64,000 bases of DNA, from the NCBI GenBank assembly GCA_009780175.1, contig WRAO01000006.1:39389-103388 (forward strand). Reading direction: 5' to 3'. The translations under genes and the position numbers were made by a program. Each line of letters begins with the position of its first letter. Position 1 is the stretch's first letter. The notes beneath the pieces were generated by a model that worked only from the letters and a program-made list of their open reading frames with translations, was not told the DNA's origin and did no database searches. Of this stretch, positions 15,887 through 24,514 are shown piece by piece. The DNA is from Oscillospiraceae bacterium. GTDB lineage: Bacteria; Bacillota; Clostridia; Oscillospirales; Oscillospiraceae.

Positions 15887-18523
15887 TTATTCGATAATCC
15901 CCATCCGCTTCCGAATCGCCGCCTGCGCCGCCGCCAACCGCGCAATCGGCACCCGATACGGCGAACAAGACACATAATCCAGCCCCACATGGTGACAGAA
16001 CGACACCGACCGCGCATCGCCCCCGTGCTCCCCACAGAGCCCAAGCTTGAGCTCCGGCCGAGCGGTCCTGCCGAGCTTCACCGCCGTCTCAATCAACTTA
16101 CCAACCCCGGCTTGATCCAGCCGTGAAAACGGATCAAAGTCCAGGATCTTCTTCTGATAATACTGCTCCAAAAACTTACCCGCATCATCCCGTGAGAGCC
16201 CAAAGGTCATCTGCGTGAGGTCGTTGGTGCCAAAGGAGAAGAAGGCCGACTCCCGCGCAAGCTCATCCGCCGTCAAAGCGGCACGCGGCAATTCAATCAT
16301 CGTACCCACCTGATAGTCGAGCGCAACCCCGCTCTCCGCAATCACTGCATCCGCAGTCTTCGTAATAATCCGCTTGACATATGTAAGCTCATCCACATGG
16401 CTAATCAAAGGAATCATAATTTCCGGCACAATATCATAACCCTTCGCCTGCTTCACCCGGATCGCCGCCTCAATAATCGCCCGCGTCTGCATCGCCGCAA
16501 TCTCCGGATACGTGACCGAGAGCCGACACCCTCTATGCCCCATCATCGGGTTTACCTCTTTGAGAGCATCAATCGAAGCCAGAAGCGCGTCATACCCCAG
16601 TCCCATCTCCTTCGCCAAGGCCCTGAGGTCCTCCTCCTGATGCGGCAAAAACTCATGCAGCGGCGGATCCAGCAATCGAATCGTCACAGGATGTCCCTGC
16701 ATCGTCTCATAAATCCCCTCAAAGTCCGCCCGTTGCATTGGCAAGAGCTTCTCCAACGCCCGCTCCCGTTGTTCGACCGTTGTAGACAAAATCATCTCCT
16801 GCACAACCGGAAGCCGGTCCGGCTCAAAGAACATGTGCTCTGTCCGCGCAAGGCCAATGCCCTCCGCCCCAAACCGCCGCGCCACAGCCGCATCCTGCGG
16901 ATTATCCGCGTTCGCCCGAACCTTGAGCGTCCGCACCTCGTCCGCCCATTCCATAATCGTAGCAAAATACCCGCTCACCGAAGCCGGCACAGTCTTCATC
17001 TGTCCGCTATACACATACCCCGTACTCCCGTCCAAACTGAGGAAATCACCCTCTTTAAACACGTGATCCCCCACAGTCAGCGTCTTCGCCTCTTCATCAA
17101 TCCGCAACTCACCACAGCCAGACACACAGCAAATGCCCATCCCGCGCGCCACAACGGCCGCATGGCTGGTCATTCCCCCGCGGGCGGTCAAAACACCCTT
17201 AGAAGCGTGCATCCCCTCAATATCCTCCGGCGATGTCTCAATGCGAACCAAAAGCGTAGGCCCATGCGCCGCCGCGGCCTTGCAGTCTTCAGCGGTAAAA
17301 TAGATCCCCCCACAAGCCGCCCCAGGCGAGGCCGCAAGCCCATGCGAGATCGGCTTCGCCGCCGCCAAAGCCTCCGCGTCAAACTGCGGATGGAGTAGAT
17401 TATCCAGCTGTTTCGGATCAATCTTCAGCAGCGCCTCATCCTTCGTGCAAAGCCACTCCGATACGAGATCTACCGCGATCTTCAAAGCCGACAACACAGT
17501 CCGCTTCCCGCTCCGCGTCTGCAGCATATACAGCTTCCCGCGCTCAATCGTAAACTCCATATCCTGCATATCCCGATAGTGCCGCTCCAACTTATCCCCA
17601 ATGAGGAAAAGCTGGTCATAAATCTCCGGCATCACATCCGCGAGCTGTTCAATCGGCAGCGGCGTCCGAATCCCCGCGACGACGTCTTCGCCCTGCGCGT
17701 TCGTGAGAAACTCCCCATAAATCCGCTTCGCCCCGGTAGACGGATTGCGGCTAAACGCAACCCCCGTCCCGCTGTCCGTCCCCATATTGCCAAACACCAT
17801 GCTTTGCACATTCACAGCCGTGCCGCCATCCGCCGAAATGCCATACATCCGCCGATAAGAAACCGCCCGCGGGTTATACCAACTGCGAAACACCGCCGCG
17901 ATCGCGCCCATGAGCTGTAACTTCGGATCCTGCGGGAACTCCACACCCAGCGCGTCCTTATAGACCGCCTGAAATTGCTCAACCAAAGTCTTCAGGTCGT
18001 CTGCTGTAAGCTCCGTGTCCAGCGAGACTCCACGCTCCTCCTTCATGTGCTCCAGCAGCGCGTCAAACCGCTTCTTCGGCACCTCCATTACCACATCGCC
18101 ATACATCTGAATAAACCGCCGATAGCTGTCATAAGCAAAGCGCGGATTCCCCGTCGCCTCCGCGAAAGATATGACAACTTGATTGTTCAGCCCCAAATTC
18201 AAAATCGTGTCCATCATCCCCGGCATCGAATCCACCGCACCAGAACGGACAGAGACAAGAAGTGGGTTTTCCAAGCCCCCAAAGGTCTTCCCGGTGATCT
18301 CTTCCAACTTAGAGATATACCCATAGACCGCTTCTTCCAACTCTGAGCTGATGGTTTCACCATTCGCATAGTATTGGAAACAGGCCTCCGTGGTGATAGT
18401 GAACCCTTGGGGCACAGGCATCCCCAGCCGCGTCATCTCCGCGAGGTTAGCCCCCTTGCCGCCGAGCAGTTCGCGCATTGCGCCGTTCCCTTCGGAAAAC
18501 AGATAGACAAACTTCTTGTTCAT
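15887..18523 (-). CDS. ppdK: Pyruvate, phosphate dikinase
   Basis: An 878-residue enzyme of the usual length for PPDK. It interconverts pyruvate, ATP and phosphate with phosphoenolpyruvate, AMP and pyrophosphate; in anaerobes it often runs as a glycolytic pyruvate-forming enzyme. The N-terminal ATP-grasp domain begins LLGGKGANLAEM, the swivelling phosphohistidine domain carries GGMTSHAAVVARGMG near residue 450, and the C-terminal PEP/pyruvate barrel has FGTNDLTQMTFG and GLCGEHGGD. The ATG at 18523 has AAAGG upstream. It follows secG on the same strand, after a terminator. Confidence 0.97.
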   Translation of the reverse strand: MNKKFVYLFSEGNGAMRELLGGKGANLAEMTRLGMPVPQGFTITTEACFQYYANGETISSELEEAVYGYISKLEEITGKTFGGLENPLLVSVRSGAVDSMPGMMDTILNLGLNNQVVISFAEATGNPRFAYDSYRRFIQMYGDVVMEVPKKRFDALLEHMKEERGVSLDTELTADDLKTLVEQFQAVYKDALGVEFPQDPKLQLMGAIAAVFRSWYNPRAVSYRRMYGISADGGTAVNVQSMVFGNMGTDSGTGVAFSRNPSTGAKRIYGEFLTNAQGEDVVAGIRTPLPIEQLADVMPEIYDQLFLIGDKLERHYRDMQDMEFTIERGKLYMLQTRSGKRTVLSALKIAVDLVSEWLCTKDEALLKIDPKQLDNLLHPQFDAEALAAAKPISHGLAASPGAACGGIYFTAEDCKAAAAHGPTLLVRIETSPEDIEGMHASKGVLTARGGMTSHAAVVARGMGICCVSGCGELRIDEEAKTLTVGDHVFKEGDFLSLDGSTGYVYSGQMKTVPASVSGYFATIMEWADEVRTLKVRANADNPQDAAVARRFGAEGIGLARTEHMFFEPDRLPVVQEMILSTTVEQRERALEKLLPMQRADFEGIYETMQGHPVTIRLLDPPLHEFLPHQEEDLRALAKEMGLGYDALLASIDALKEVNPMMGHRGCRLSVTYPEIAAMQTRAIIEAAIRVKQAKGYDIVPEIMIPLISHVDELTYVKRIITKTADAVIAESGVALDYQVGTMIELPRAALTADELARESAFFSFGTNDLTQMTFGLSRDDAGKFLEQYYQKKILDFDPFSRLDQAGVGKLIETAVKLGRTARPELKLGLCGEHGGDARSVSFCHHVGLDYVSCSPYRVPIARLAAAQAAIRKRMGIIE

Positions 18524-18601
18524 GTGAGCATCGACCTTTCCCTGGTGTTTTTAAATGGATCCATTGCGAGTTAATGAACTAAAGATATGACCTAAAAAGA
18601 A

Positions 18602-18627
18602 ACGCCCTCTCGTTTTCGAGAGGGCGT
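18602..18627 (-). terminator. Terminator of secG
   Basis: ACGCCCTCTCG (18602-18612) pairs perfectly with CGAGAGGGCGT (18617-18627). Read on the minus strand the stem is followed by TTTCTTTTT. A textbook intrinsic terminator, eleven bases after secG. Confidence 0.9.
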
Positions 18628-18638
18628 CACGCACATAC

Positions 18639-18872
18639 TTAGATGGTGAGATTAATCACCAGAGTAATCAAGGCAAACACACAAGCGACCCACTTCGTGA
18701 TTCTCGCCAGACGTTTGTCGAACGATTTCCCTTTGTTTCTGGACATATGCGTGTCCGAACTGCCCCCCGTGATCGCACCGGACAAACCGGCGCTCTTGCC
18801 GGATTGGAGCAGAATTACAGCGATCAAAAAAAGCGCGGAAAGCATGTGAAGTATGCTGAGTGCTAGTGTCAT
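18639..18872 (-). CDS. secG: Preprotein translocase subunit SecG
   Basis: A 77-residue membrane protein with two transmembrane helices (residues about 3-22 and 54-75) separated by the conserved loop LLQSGKSAGLSGAITGGS. SecG assists SecYE in protein export. Length and topology are standard. The ATG at 18872 has AAAGGGATGA upstream. It is transcribed alone, with its own sigma-A promoter at 18912-18940 and terminator at 18602-18627. No rnr or smpB gene, its common neighbours, is present here. Confidence 0.93.
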   Translation of the reverse strand: MTLALSILHMLSALFLIAVILLQSGKSAGLSGAITGGSSDTHMSRNKGKSFDKRLARITKWVACVFALITLVINLTI

Positions 18873-18911
18873 AGGTCATTCATCCCTTTCAAATCTTTGG
18901 TCATGAAGGAT

Positions 18912-18940
18912 AGTATAGCACAGGGTCTATACAAGTTCAA
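18912..18940 (-). promoter_or_regulatory. Sigma-A promoter of secG
   Basis: TTGAAC (18935-18940) and TATACT (18912-18917) on the minus strand, 17 bases apart, about 40 bases before the secG start. Confidence 0.8.
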
Positions 18941-19040
18941 GCTTTTTTTATATAATATTCGATAATCACAGCTACGGAACCGCCCACCTCGTCCCGCAGC
19001 ATACAACCGCCTGATGCGTAAGAAGGCACCGACCTAAAAG

Positions 19041-19068
19041 TCTCCTCTTCCAAAGGAGCCTTTTTGCC
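19041..19068. repeat. Short fragment of dispersed repeat family A
   Basis: The stem CTCC...GGAG around TTCCAAA, followed by CCTTTTTGCC, is the same hairpin seen in the longer repeats at 28378-28600 and 58150-58300. With its T-run it could act as a terminator on the plus strand. Confidence 0.5.
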
Positions 19069-19108
19069 GCGCACCCTAACTCACCATACACAACACAAGG
19101 AGCCAGCC

Positions 19109-19870
19109 ATGTATTTCGACACCCACGCCCACTACGACAACCCCCGCTTCGACCTCGACCGCAGAGATCTCCTAGAGCGCCTGCCCAAACACGGCATCAG
19201 CCTCGTCCTCAACCCCGGATACGATCTGCAATCCTCCCGCCAAGCCGTCGGCCTCGCGGAAGACTACCCCTATATCTACGCCTCCGTCGGCTTCCACCCC
19301 CACGACGCAAGCGCCATGGAAGAAGGCGACCTAGACCGCCTCGAATCCCTCACAACCCGCCCCAAAGTCGTCGCCGTAGGCGAAATCGGCCTAGACTACC
19401 ATTACGACCACTCCCCCCGCCCCATCCAGCGGCAACGGTTCGACGAACAGATGGCCCTCGCCCAAAAAGTAGGCCTCCCCGTCATTATCCACCAACGCGA
19501 AGCCACAGCCGATACGCTTGATATCCTCAGAACCTATCGCGGTACCCCCGGTGTCGTTCACTGCTTCTCCGGCGAGGTAGAAGTGGCGAAGCAAGTCCTG
19601 GACCTCGGCCTCCACATCAGTTTCACCGGCGTCATCACCTATAAAAACGCCCGCAAAAGCCACGAAGTGCTTCGCTACATGCCCAAAGACCGCCTCCTCC
19701 TCGAAACCGACGCCCCCTATATGGCCCCCGAACCCCACCGCGGCCACCGCTGCACTTCGCTTTACCTCCCCCAAATCGCCCAAACCGTAGCCGAACTATG
19801 GGAAACCACCACAGAAGAAGTCGCCGAGATAACGACAGCAAACGGCAAACGCCTCTTCCGCATCTCATAG
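19109..19870 (+). CDS. tatD: TatD-family metal-dependent DNase
   Basis: A 253-residue TIM-barrel hydrolase. Metal ligands are seen in DTHAHYDN near residue 4, GEIGLDYHYD near 92, a conserved IHQREA near 127, VVHCFSGE near 150 and ETDAPYMAPEPHRG near 200. TatD proteins are 3'-5' exonucleases and may act in DNA repair and D-aminoacyl removal. The ATG at 19109 has AAGGAG six bases upstream; the open frame begins 15 residues earlier, without a binding site. Two DUF3784 genes follow closely. Confidence 0.93.
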   Translation: MYFDTHAHYDNPRFDLDRRDLLERLPKHGISLVLNPGYDLQSSRQAVGLAEDYPYIYASVGFHPHDASAMEEGDLDRLESLTTRPKVVAVGEIGLDYHYDHSPRPIQRQRFDEQMALAQKVGLPVIIHQREATADTLDILRTYRGTPGVVHCFSGEVEVAKQVLDLGLHISFTGVITYKNARKSHEVLRYMPKDRLLLETDAPYMAPEPHRGHRCTSLYLPQIAQTVAELWETTTEEVAEITTANGKRLFRIS

Positions 19871-19899
19871 GAAAAAGCCAGATAGATTGGAGAACAAAC

Positions 19900-20229
19900 A
19901 TGGAACACATCCTATTATGGATCGTCTTCGGCCTCTGCATCCTCCCCCTCATCCTCAGCGGCGGATACATGATGCTCACCGGCAAAGGCGCAAGCCTCAT
20001 CGCCGGATATAACGGGAAAAGCGCGGGGGAGCGGGCGAAATACAACGAACCAGCCCTCTGCCGCTTCGTCGGCAAACTCCTGCTAATCACGTCAGTCTGC
20101 CTCTTGCTCTGTCCGTTCGGCGTACAGTTTGAAATGCCGTGGCTGATGTGGCTCGGAATCGCCCTCGGCACAGCGCTCCCCCTCGTCGCCGTAATCTACA
20201 TGAACACCGGCAACCGCTTCCGCAAGTAA
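19900..20229 (+). CDS. DUF3784 membrane protein, copy 1
   Basis: A 109-residue protein with three predicted membrane helices (about 3-22, 49-68, 75-95). The loop GKGASLIAGYNGKSAGERAKYNEPALCRFVG after helix 1 carries the hallmark IAGYN...KYN...LCR pattern of DUF3784. Function is unknown. The ATG at 19900 has GGAG seven bases upstream and lies 29 bases after tatD. A paralog follows at 20249, and the two share the core loop, so they arose by tandem duplication. Confidence 0.8.
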   Translation: MEHILLWIVFGLCILPLILSGGYMMLTGKGASLIAGYNGKSAGERAKYNEPALCRFVGKLLLITSVCLLLCPFGVQFEMPWLMWLGIALGTALPLVAVIYMNTGNRFRK

Positions 20230-20248
20230 AGCGGGAAAGGAAAGACCT

Positions 20249-20563
20249 ATGCAAATTATTGCGGCCCCCCTCCTCATCCCCTTCCTTATCGTCGCCGCCG
20301 TCTTCCTATCCGGCCGAGGCGCCTGGATGATCGCCGGATACAACCTGAAAACCGCGGAAGAAAAGGCCAAATACAACGAAAAAGCCCTATGCCGCTTCAT
20401 GGGGCTCCTCCTTCTCTTCGTCTGCGCCCACATGATCCTCATGTCCATCGCAGACCTATTCGGCCTCGCGTGGCTGATTACCCCCGCAACCATCCTCTTC
20501 CTCATTATCCTCCTCGGCGGGGTGGTTTACGCAAACACAAGCAAGCGGTTTCACAAAAAATAG
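20249..20563 (+). CDS. DUF3784 membrane protein, copy 2
   Basis: A 104-residue paralog of the preceding gene, with the same order of three membrane helices and the loop AWMIAGYNLKTAEEKAKYNEKALCRFMG. It begins 19 bases after copy 1, with GGAAAG as binding site. Function is unknown. The C-terminus ends in a similar NTSKRFHKK basic tail. Two copies side by side suggest a heteromeric membrane complex or recent duplication. Confidence 0.8.
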   Translation: MQIIAAPLLIPFLIVAAVFLSGRGAWMIAGYNLKTAEEKAKYNEKALCRFMGLLLLFVCAHMILMSIADLFGLAWLITPATILFLIILLGGVVYANTSKRFHKK

Positions 20564-20636
20564 AAACCATTTGCCTAAATCGGCTCTTTGCGGCATAGGC
20601 TGTTCTAAAAAGCATTAAGAAAAGGAGCGATACCCT

Positions 20637-21281
20637 ATGAGCGGCAAACCCATCCCCGCCGGCGAACACACCCTGCCAGCCCTGCCCTACCCCTACGACG
20701 CCCTCGAACCCGTGATCGACGCAAAAACCGTAGAAATCCACCACGACAAGCACCACAAGAAATACGTAGACGAACTCAACAACACAGAGCTCGCCCTCGT
20801 CAAAGCCAGAGGGCAAAAAGACTGGAGCCGCATCACCTGTCTCGAAAACGACCTCGCCTTCAACGGCTCCGGCCACATCCTCCACAGCGTCTACTGGACC
20901 AATATGACCCGTCCCGGAACCGGCGGCGCCCCCGGCAAACACACCCAATCTTACCTAGACTGGTACTTCGGCGGCGTAGAAACCTTCATGGCCCAATTCA
21001 CCGCCACCGCGACAAAAGTCCAAGGTTCCGGCTGGGCCATCCTCGGCTATAACCCTGCCTTCTGCCGCCTAGAACTCACCCAGTGCGAAAAACACCAAGA
21101 CTGTACCCTCCAAGGCACCATCCCCCTCCTCGTCTGCGACGTCTGGGAGCACGCCTACTACCTCAACTACCAAAACGACAGAGCAGGCTACATCAGCCGC
21201 TGGTGGACCCTAGTCAACTGGGCCGATGTAGAAAACCGCTTCCTCCAAGCCACCCACGGCAAACTGCCGCTGTCCCAATAA
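20637..21281 (+). CDS. sodA: Superoxide dismutase (Fe/Mn family)
   Basis: A 214-residue Fe/Mn superoxide dismutase that converts superoxide to oxygen and peroxide. Metal ligands are visible: a histidine in VEIHHDKHHKKYV near residue 36, one in GSGHILHSVYW near 83, and Asp and His in CDVWEHAYYLNYQNDRAGYI near 175. Whether iron or manganese is used cannot be decided here. The ATG at 20637 has AAAGGAG upstream. Its presence fits an anaerobe that meets oxygen. A shared terminator at 21286-21317 separates it from the convergent PAP2 gene. Confidence 0.93.
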   Translation: MSGKPIPAGEHTLPALPYPYDALEPVIDAKTVEIHHDKHHKKYVDELNNTELALVKARGQKDWSRITCLENDLAFNGSGHILHSVYWTNMTRPGTGGAPGKHTQSYLDWYFGGVETFMAQFTATATKVQGSGWAILGYNPAFCRLELTQCEKHQDCTLQGTIPLLVCDVWEHAYYLNYQNDRAGYISRWWTLVNWADVENRFLQATHGKLPLSQ

Positions 21282-21285
21282 AAAG

Positions 21286-21317
21286 AACCCGCTATCCTCT
21301 TTTAAGGATAGCGGGTT
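21286..21317. terminator. Bidirectional terminator between sodA and the PAP2 gene
   Basis: AACCCGCTATCCT (21286-21298) pairs with AGGATAGCGGGTT (21305-21317). The last codons of the PAP2 gene lie inside this hairpin, since its stop codon is at 21292-21294. Confidence 0.8.
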
Positions 21318-21960
21318 TCCATATCAGGCAGAGCGCACAAAACGCGAGCACCGCAATCCCCGCCAAATAAGCCGCAACCGTATCCGTCGCCGTATGCGCC
21401 CCCAAGTAAATCCGACTAAATCCCATCAACCCAGAAAGCCCGACAGCAAGCGCCAAAGCGCCTATCCTGACAGACGCCCGATCGGTATACCGCCAAATCA
21501 AAATCACACACATCCCAAAAAACACAGTCGTCCGCATCGTATGCCCGCTCGGATGCCCATACCCGCTCGCCTCCAACAGCACCAACACCTCCGAAGGCCG
21601 CGGAATAGCGATAACTCGCTTCAATATATACCCAAAACCCATCCCCAAAAAAGTGGCAAGCAAAACCGGCACCCCGACCTGCCGTCGTGTCCAAGGAATT
21701 ACCACCAAAAACCCCGCGACAAACAAACTAACAAACCACTGCCCAAAGAAACTAACAAACATCAAAAAACGAGTCAAAGCCGGATGCATCCGCGCCGCAA
21801 CACGCGCATAGATAGCCGCGTTCCACCCATCCAAACTCCCATTCAATACCTGAATTGTAACCAGCAAAAACAGCGTCATCGCGACAACGCCAATCGTACC
21901 CGGGAGCCACGCCTTCACAAAAAAACCGCTCGGGGCTATGTAAACATCAGATCGCCTCAT
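21292..21960 (-). CDS. PAP2-family membrane phosphatase
   Basis: A 222-residue integral membrane protein with about six helices. The three-part phosphatase signature is complete: KRVIAIPRP (K-x6-RP), GHPSGHTM (PSGH) and SRIYLGAHTATD (SR-x5-H). Members dephosphorylate lipid pyrophosphates such as undecaprenyl pyrophosphate, or phosphatidic acid. The open frame starts with TTG at 21966, but the ATG at 21960 has GAGGAGA at acceptable spacing. It stands alone and faces sodA. Substrate unknown. Confidence 0.88.
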   Translation of the reverse strand: MRRSDVYIAPSGFFVKAWLPGTIGVVAMTLFLLVTIQVLNGSLDGWNAAIYARVAARMHPALTRFLMFVSFFGQWFVSLFVAGFLVVIPWTRRQVGVPVLLATFLGMGFGYILKRVIAIPRPSEVLVLLEASGYGHPSGHTMRTTVFFGMCVILIWRYTDRASVRIGALALAVGLSGLMGFSRIYLGAHTATDTVAAYLAGIAVLAFCALCLIWKPAILKRG

Positions 21961-22060
21961 ACACAAAAATTCTCCTCAGATCGACAAGGTAAGACCCCAA
22001 TCTACACGACTTTGCCCGCGCTGTCAAGGCCGCAACCGCTCCGCTTCGACAAGCTCTCTC

Positions 22061-22090
22061 TTGACCACCCTTGGAGAAACATGGTAGACT
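22061..22090 (+). promoter_or_regulatory. Sigma-A-like promoter before the zinc locus
   Basis: TTGACC (22061-22066) and TAGACT (22085-22090) with an 18-base spacer, 25 bases before the start of the small membrane protein at 22116. Confidence 0.55.
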
Positions 22091-22115
22091 GACAAAAAAG
22101 GATGGGGGTGACAGC

Positions 22116-22412
22116 ATGCATCGAGCGCAACTTCGCCGGATCTGTTTGATCCTGCTCGTCCTCGTGCTGCTCACCATCAGCATAGGCACCCTCTTCGCCT
22201 TGGCAGAGCGCGCAAACTGCTGTGTCAAAGAATGCGTTCCCTGTTTCAACCTAGCCAACCTGCACGCCCATTTGCGATACCTAGGCAGCGGATTCAGTTC
22301 GCTGGCAGGCCTCCTGTTCCTGCTCACCTTCCTACACCTGATCCTGAGCGCCGATTTGCACAACCAACACACCACCAGCCTCGTCACACTAAAAACGAGG
22401 TTAAACAACTAA
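22116..22412 (+). CDS. Small two-helix membrane protein, unknown
   Basis: A 98-residue protein with a membrane helix at about 8-27, a cysteine-bearing outer loop (NCCVKECVPCFN near 35-46) and a second helix at about 61-78. I do not recognise the family. The cysteine-rich loop next to a zinc transporter operon invites a metal-related role, but this is only context. The ATG at 22116 follows GGGGGTGA. A promoter lies at 22061-22090. It is separated from znuA by 114 bases containing a hairpin at 22440-22463. Confidence 0.6.
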   Translation: MHRAQLRRICLILLVLVLLTISIGTLFALAERANCCVKECVPCFNLANLHAHLRYLGSGFSSLAGLLFLLTFLHLILSADLHNQHTTSLVTLKTRLNN

Positions 22413-22439
22413 GAGAAACCCCGATGCGGCAAAGCCTGG

Positions 22440-22463
22440 CGACGTCTGTCTGAACAGAGGTCG
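22440..22463 (+). terminator. Imperfect hairpin before znuA
   Basis: A 10-base stem with one mismatch between 22440-22449 and 22454-22463. A T-rich stretch follows only loosely. It could be a terminator of the small membrane protein gene. No clear Zur operator was found between here and znuA. Confidence 0.35.
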
Positions 22464-22526
22464 TAGCTTTGTCGTTCTTCCTGTACTCAAATTTTAAAAA
22501 TAAAAACGATTGAGAGGTTTCATCCA

Positions 22527-23804
22527 ATGAAACGACTTTTATGCGTATTACTCGCCCTCGTGCTCGTTCTCACCCTAGCCGCCTGCGGCGGACAAGCCCA
22601 AGCCCCCGCCCAAACCCCAACAGGCCCGACCGAACCGACCGAAGACCGCCTCCGCGTCATCGCGACCATCTTCCCCCAATACGACTTCGTCCGCCAAATC
22701 GCCGGCAACCGCGTGGAACTCACCATGCTCCTCTCGCCCGGCGCCGAAGCCCACTCCTTTGAACCCACCCCGCAAGACATCATCCGCCTGCAAGGCGCGG
22801 ACCTCTTCATCTACATCGGCGGCCACGGCGAACGCTGGGTAGAAACAATCCTGGCCCCCATCTTGGAAGAACACCACATCCACGTCGTAACCCTCCTAGA
22901 ACTAGTGGAAGGAATCGAAGCGCCTCATGACCACGACCACCACGACCATTCCCACAGCCACGATCACCACCACACCCACTCCCACGCTCACAGCCACAAC
23001 CACGACTGCGACGTAGAAACCTGCGAAGACGAGACACACAACCACCATGCGCACGGCCACAGCCATAGTCACGACCATCACAACCACGCACACGATCATA
23101 GCCACAGCCACGACCACCACAATCATTCGCACGACCATAGTCATAGTCACGACCACGCAGACGCCTGCGACCCAGACACCTGCGAAGACGAGACTCACCA
23201 TCATCACTCCCACGATCACAGCCACGCTCACGGCCACCACCATGACCATAGCCACCATCATCATCACCACGAAGGAGACATCGACGAACACGTCTGGACC
23301 TCCCCCCGCAACGCAATTCTGATCGTACAGGCCCTCACCGAAGTCCTCGCCGAACTAGACCCAGCCAACGCCGCCTACTTCAGAACCAATGCCGCCGCCT
23401 TCCTCACAGAACTCGAAGCCCTAGACGCGGCCTTCCAAGAAGTGGTAGACCAAGCCGTCCGCCATACCATCGTATTTGGCGACCGTTTCCCCTTCCGCTA
23501 CCTCGCCCACGAATACGGCCTCACCTATTTCGCCGCCTTCCCCGGCTGCTCCACCGAAACCCAGGCAAGCCCCGCGACCATCGCCCAACTCATCACGCTC
23601 GTACGAGAAGAGCAAATCCCTGTCATCTTCACCATTGAATTCTCCAACCGCCAAATGGCAAACGTCATCTCCGAAGAGACTGGCGCAAGACAACTCGAAC
23701 TCCACTCCGCCCACAACCTGAGCCACGCCGATTTCAACGCCGGCGTAACCTACCTCGACCTCATGTGGCGCAACGTGGAACACCTACGGGAGGCGTTGAG
23801 CTAA
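22527..23804 (+). CDS. znuA: Zinc ABC transporter substrate-binding lipoprotein with very long His-rich insert
   Basis: A 425-residue lipoprotein: signal peptide with lipobox LAAC (Cys near residue 20), then a cluster A-I zinc-binding domain (VIATIFPQYDFVRQIAGN; AHSFEPTPQD provides a ligand histidine). Residues about 132-250 are an insert made mostly of His, Asp and Ser, much longer than the usual 20-40-residue histidine loop. The insert contains two copies of a C-x4-CEDETH motif. The second lobe (DEHVWTSPRNA onward) is normal. It captures zinc or manganese outside the membrane and delivers it to ZnuB. The ribosome binding site is GAGAGG. The stop codon overlaps znuC. Confidence 0.93.
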   Translation: MKRLLCVLLALVLVLTLAACGGQAQAPAQTPTGPTEPTEDRLRVIATIFPQYDFVRQIAGNRVELTMLLSPGAEAHSFEPTPQDIIRLQGADLFIYIGGHGERWVETILAPILEEHHIHVVTLLELVEGIEAPHDHDHHDHSHSHDHHHTHSHAHSHNHDCDVETCEDETHNHHAHGHSHSHDHHNHAHDHSHSHDHHNHSHDHSHSHDHADACDPDTCEDETHHHHSHDHSHAHGHHHDHSHHHHHHEGDIDEHVWTSPRNAILIVQALTEVLAELDPANAAYFRTNAAAFLTELEALDAAFQEVVDQAVRHTIVFGDRFPFRYLAHEYGLTYFAAFPGCSTETQASPATIAQLITLVREEQIPVIFTIEFSNRQMANVISEETGARQLELHSAHNLSHADFNAGVTYLDLMWRNVEHLREALS

Positions 23805-24514
23805 TGGCACTCATCACCTGCAAAGACGTCTCGTTCTCCTACGAAGGCAATGTCGCGGTAGACGGCCTGTCTTTTGAAGTCAACCAAGGGGACTACCTCT
23901 GCATCGTCGGCGAAAACGGCTCCGGCAAAAGCACCCTCATGAAAGGCCTCCTCGACCTTCTGCGCCCCAAAACCGGTACGATTACAATGGGAGACGGCCT
24001 CAAACAAACCCAAATCGGCTACCTGCCCCAACAATCCGCCGCACAAAAAGACTTCCCGGCGAGCTGTTTCGAAATCGTCATCTCCGGTCGCCTCAACAGC
24101 CGCGGGATTATGCCCTTCTATTCCCGCATAGACCGGATGATCGCCTCAGCGCACATGGACCAACTGGGGGTCATCTCCCTGCGGAACAAAAGCTTCCGCG
24201 AACTCTCCGGCGGTCAACAGCAGAGGGTACTCCTAGCCCGCGCCCTCTGCGCCACAGAAAAACTCCTCCTCCTAGACGAACCCGTCAGCGGCCTAGACCC
24301 CCTAGTCACAGCCGAACTCTACCAGACCATCCAGGATCTCCAACGCGACACCGGCATCACCATTATCATGATCTCCCACGACGTCCACGCCGCGGTCGAA
24401 CACGCCAACCACATCCTCCACCTGCAAAACAAACAACTCTTCTTCGGTCCCACGGCAGAATATGTAGAGACAGAAGTCGGCCGCCGCTTCCTCCGGAAGG
24501 GAGGCGACTTCTAA
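23804..24514 (+). CDS. znuC: Zinc ABC transporter ATPase
   Basis: A 236-residue ABC ATPase. Walker A GENGSGKST is near residue 37, the signature LSGGQQQRV near 137, Walker B LLLLDEPVSGLD near 158 and the switch histidine in MISHDVH near 191. It powers zinc import with ZnuB. The ATG at 23804 overlaps the znuA stop codon by one base (TAATG), and the stop overlaps znuB in the same way, so the three are translated as a coupled unit. The earlier open-frame start at 23765 lies within znuA and is not used. Confidence 0.93.
   Translation: MALITCKDVSFSYEGNVAVDGLSFEVNQGDYLCIVGENGSGKSTLMKGLLDLLRPKTGTITMGDGLKQTQIGYLPQQSAAQKDFPASCFEIVISGRLNSRGIMPFYSRIDRMIASAHMDQLGVISLRNKSFRELSGGQQQRVLLARALCATEKLLLLDEPVSGLDPLVTAELYQTIQDLQRDTGITIIMISHDVHAAVEHANHILHLQNKQLFFGPTAEYVETEVGRRFLRKGGDF

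Noticed and set aside
22413..22526. Zur operator upstream of znuA
   Set aside because: No clear palindrome of the Zur type was found; only an imperfect hairpin is present.
22807..23316. Minus-strand frames over the znuA His-rich insert
   Set aside because: They are low-complexity Val/Gly/Arg readings of the CAC/GAC repeats on the other strand.
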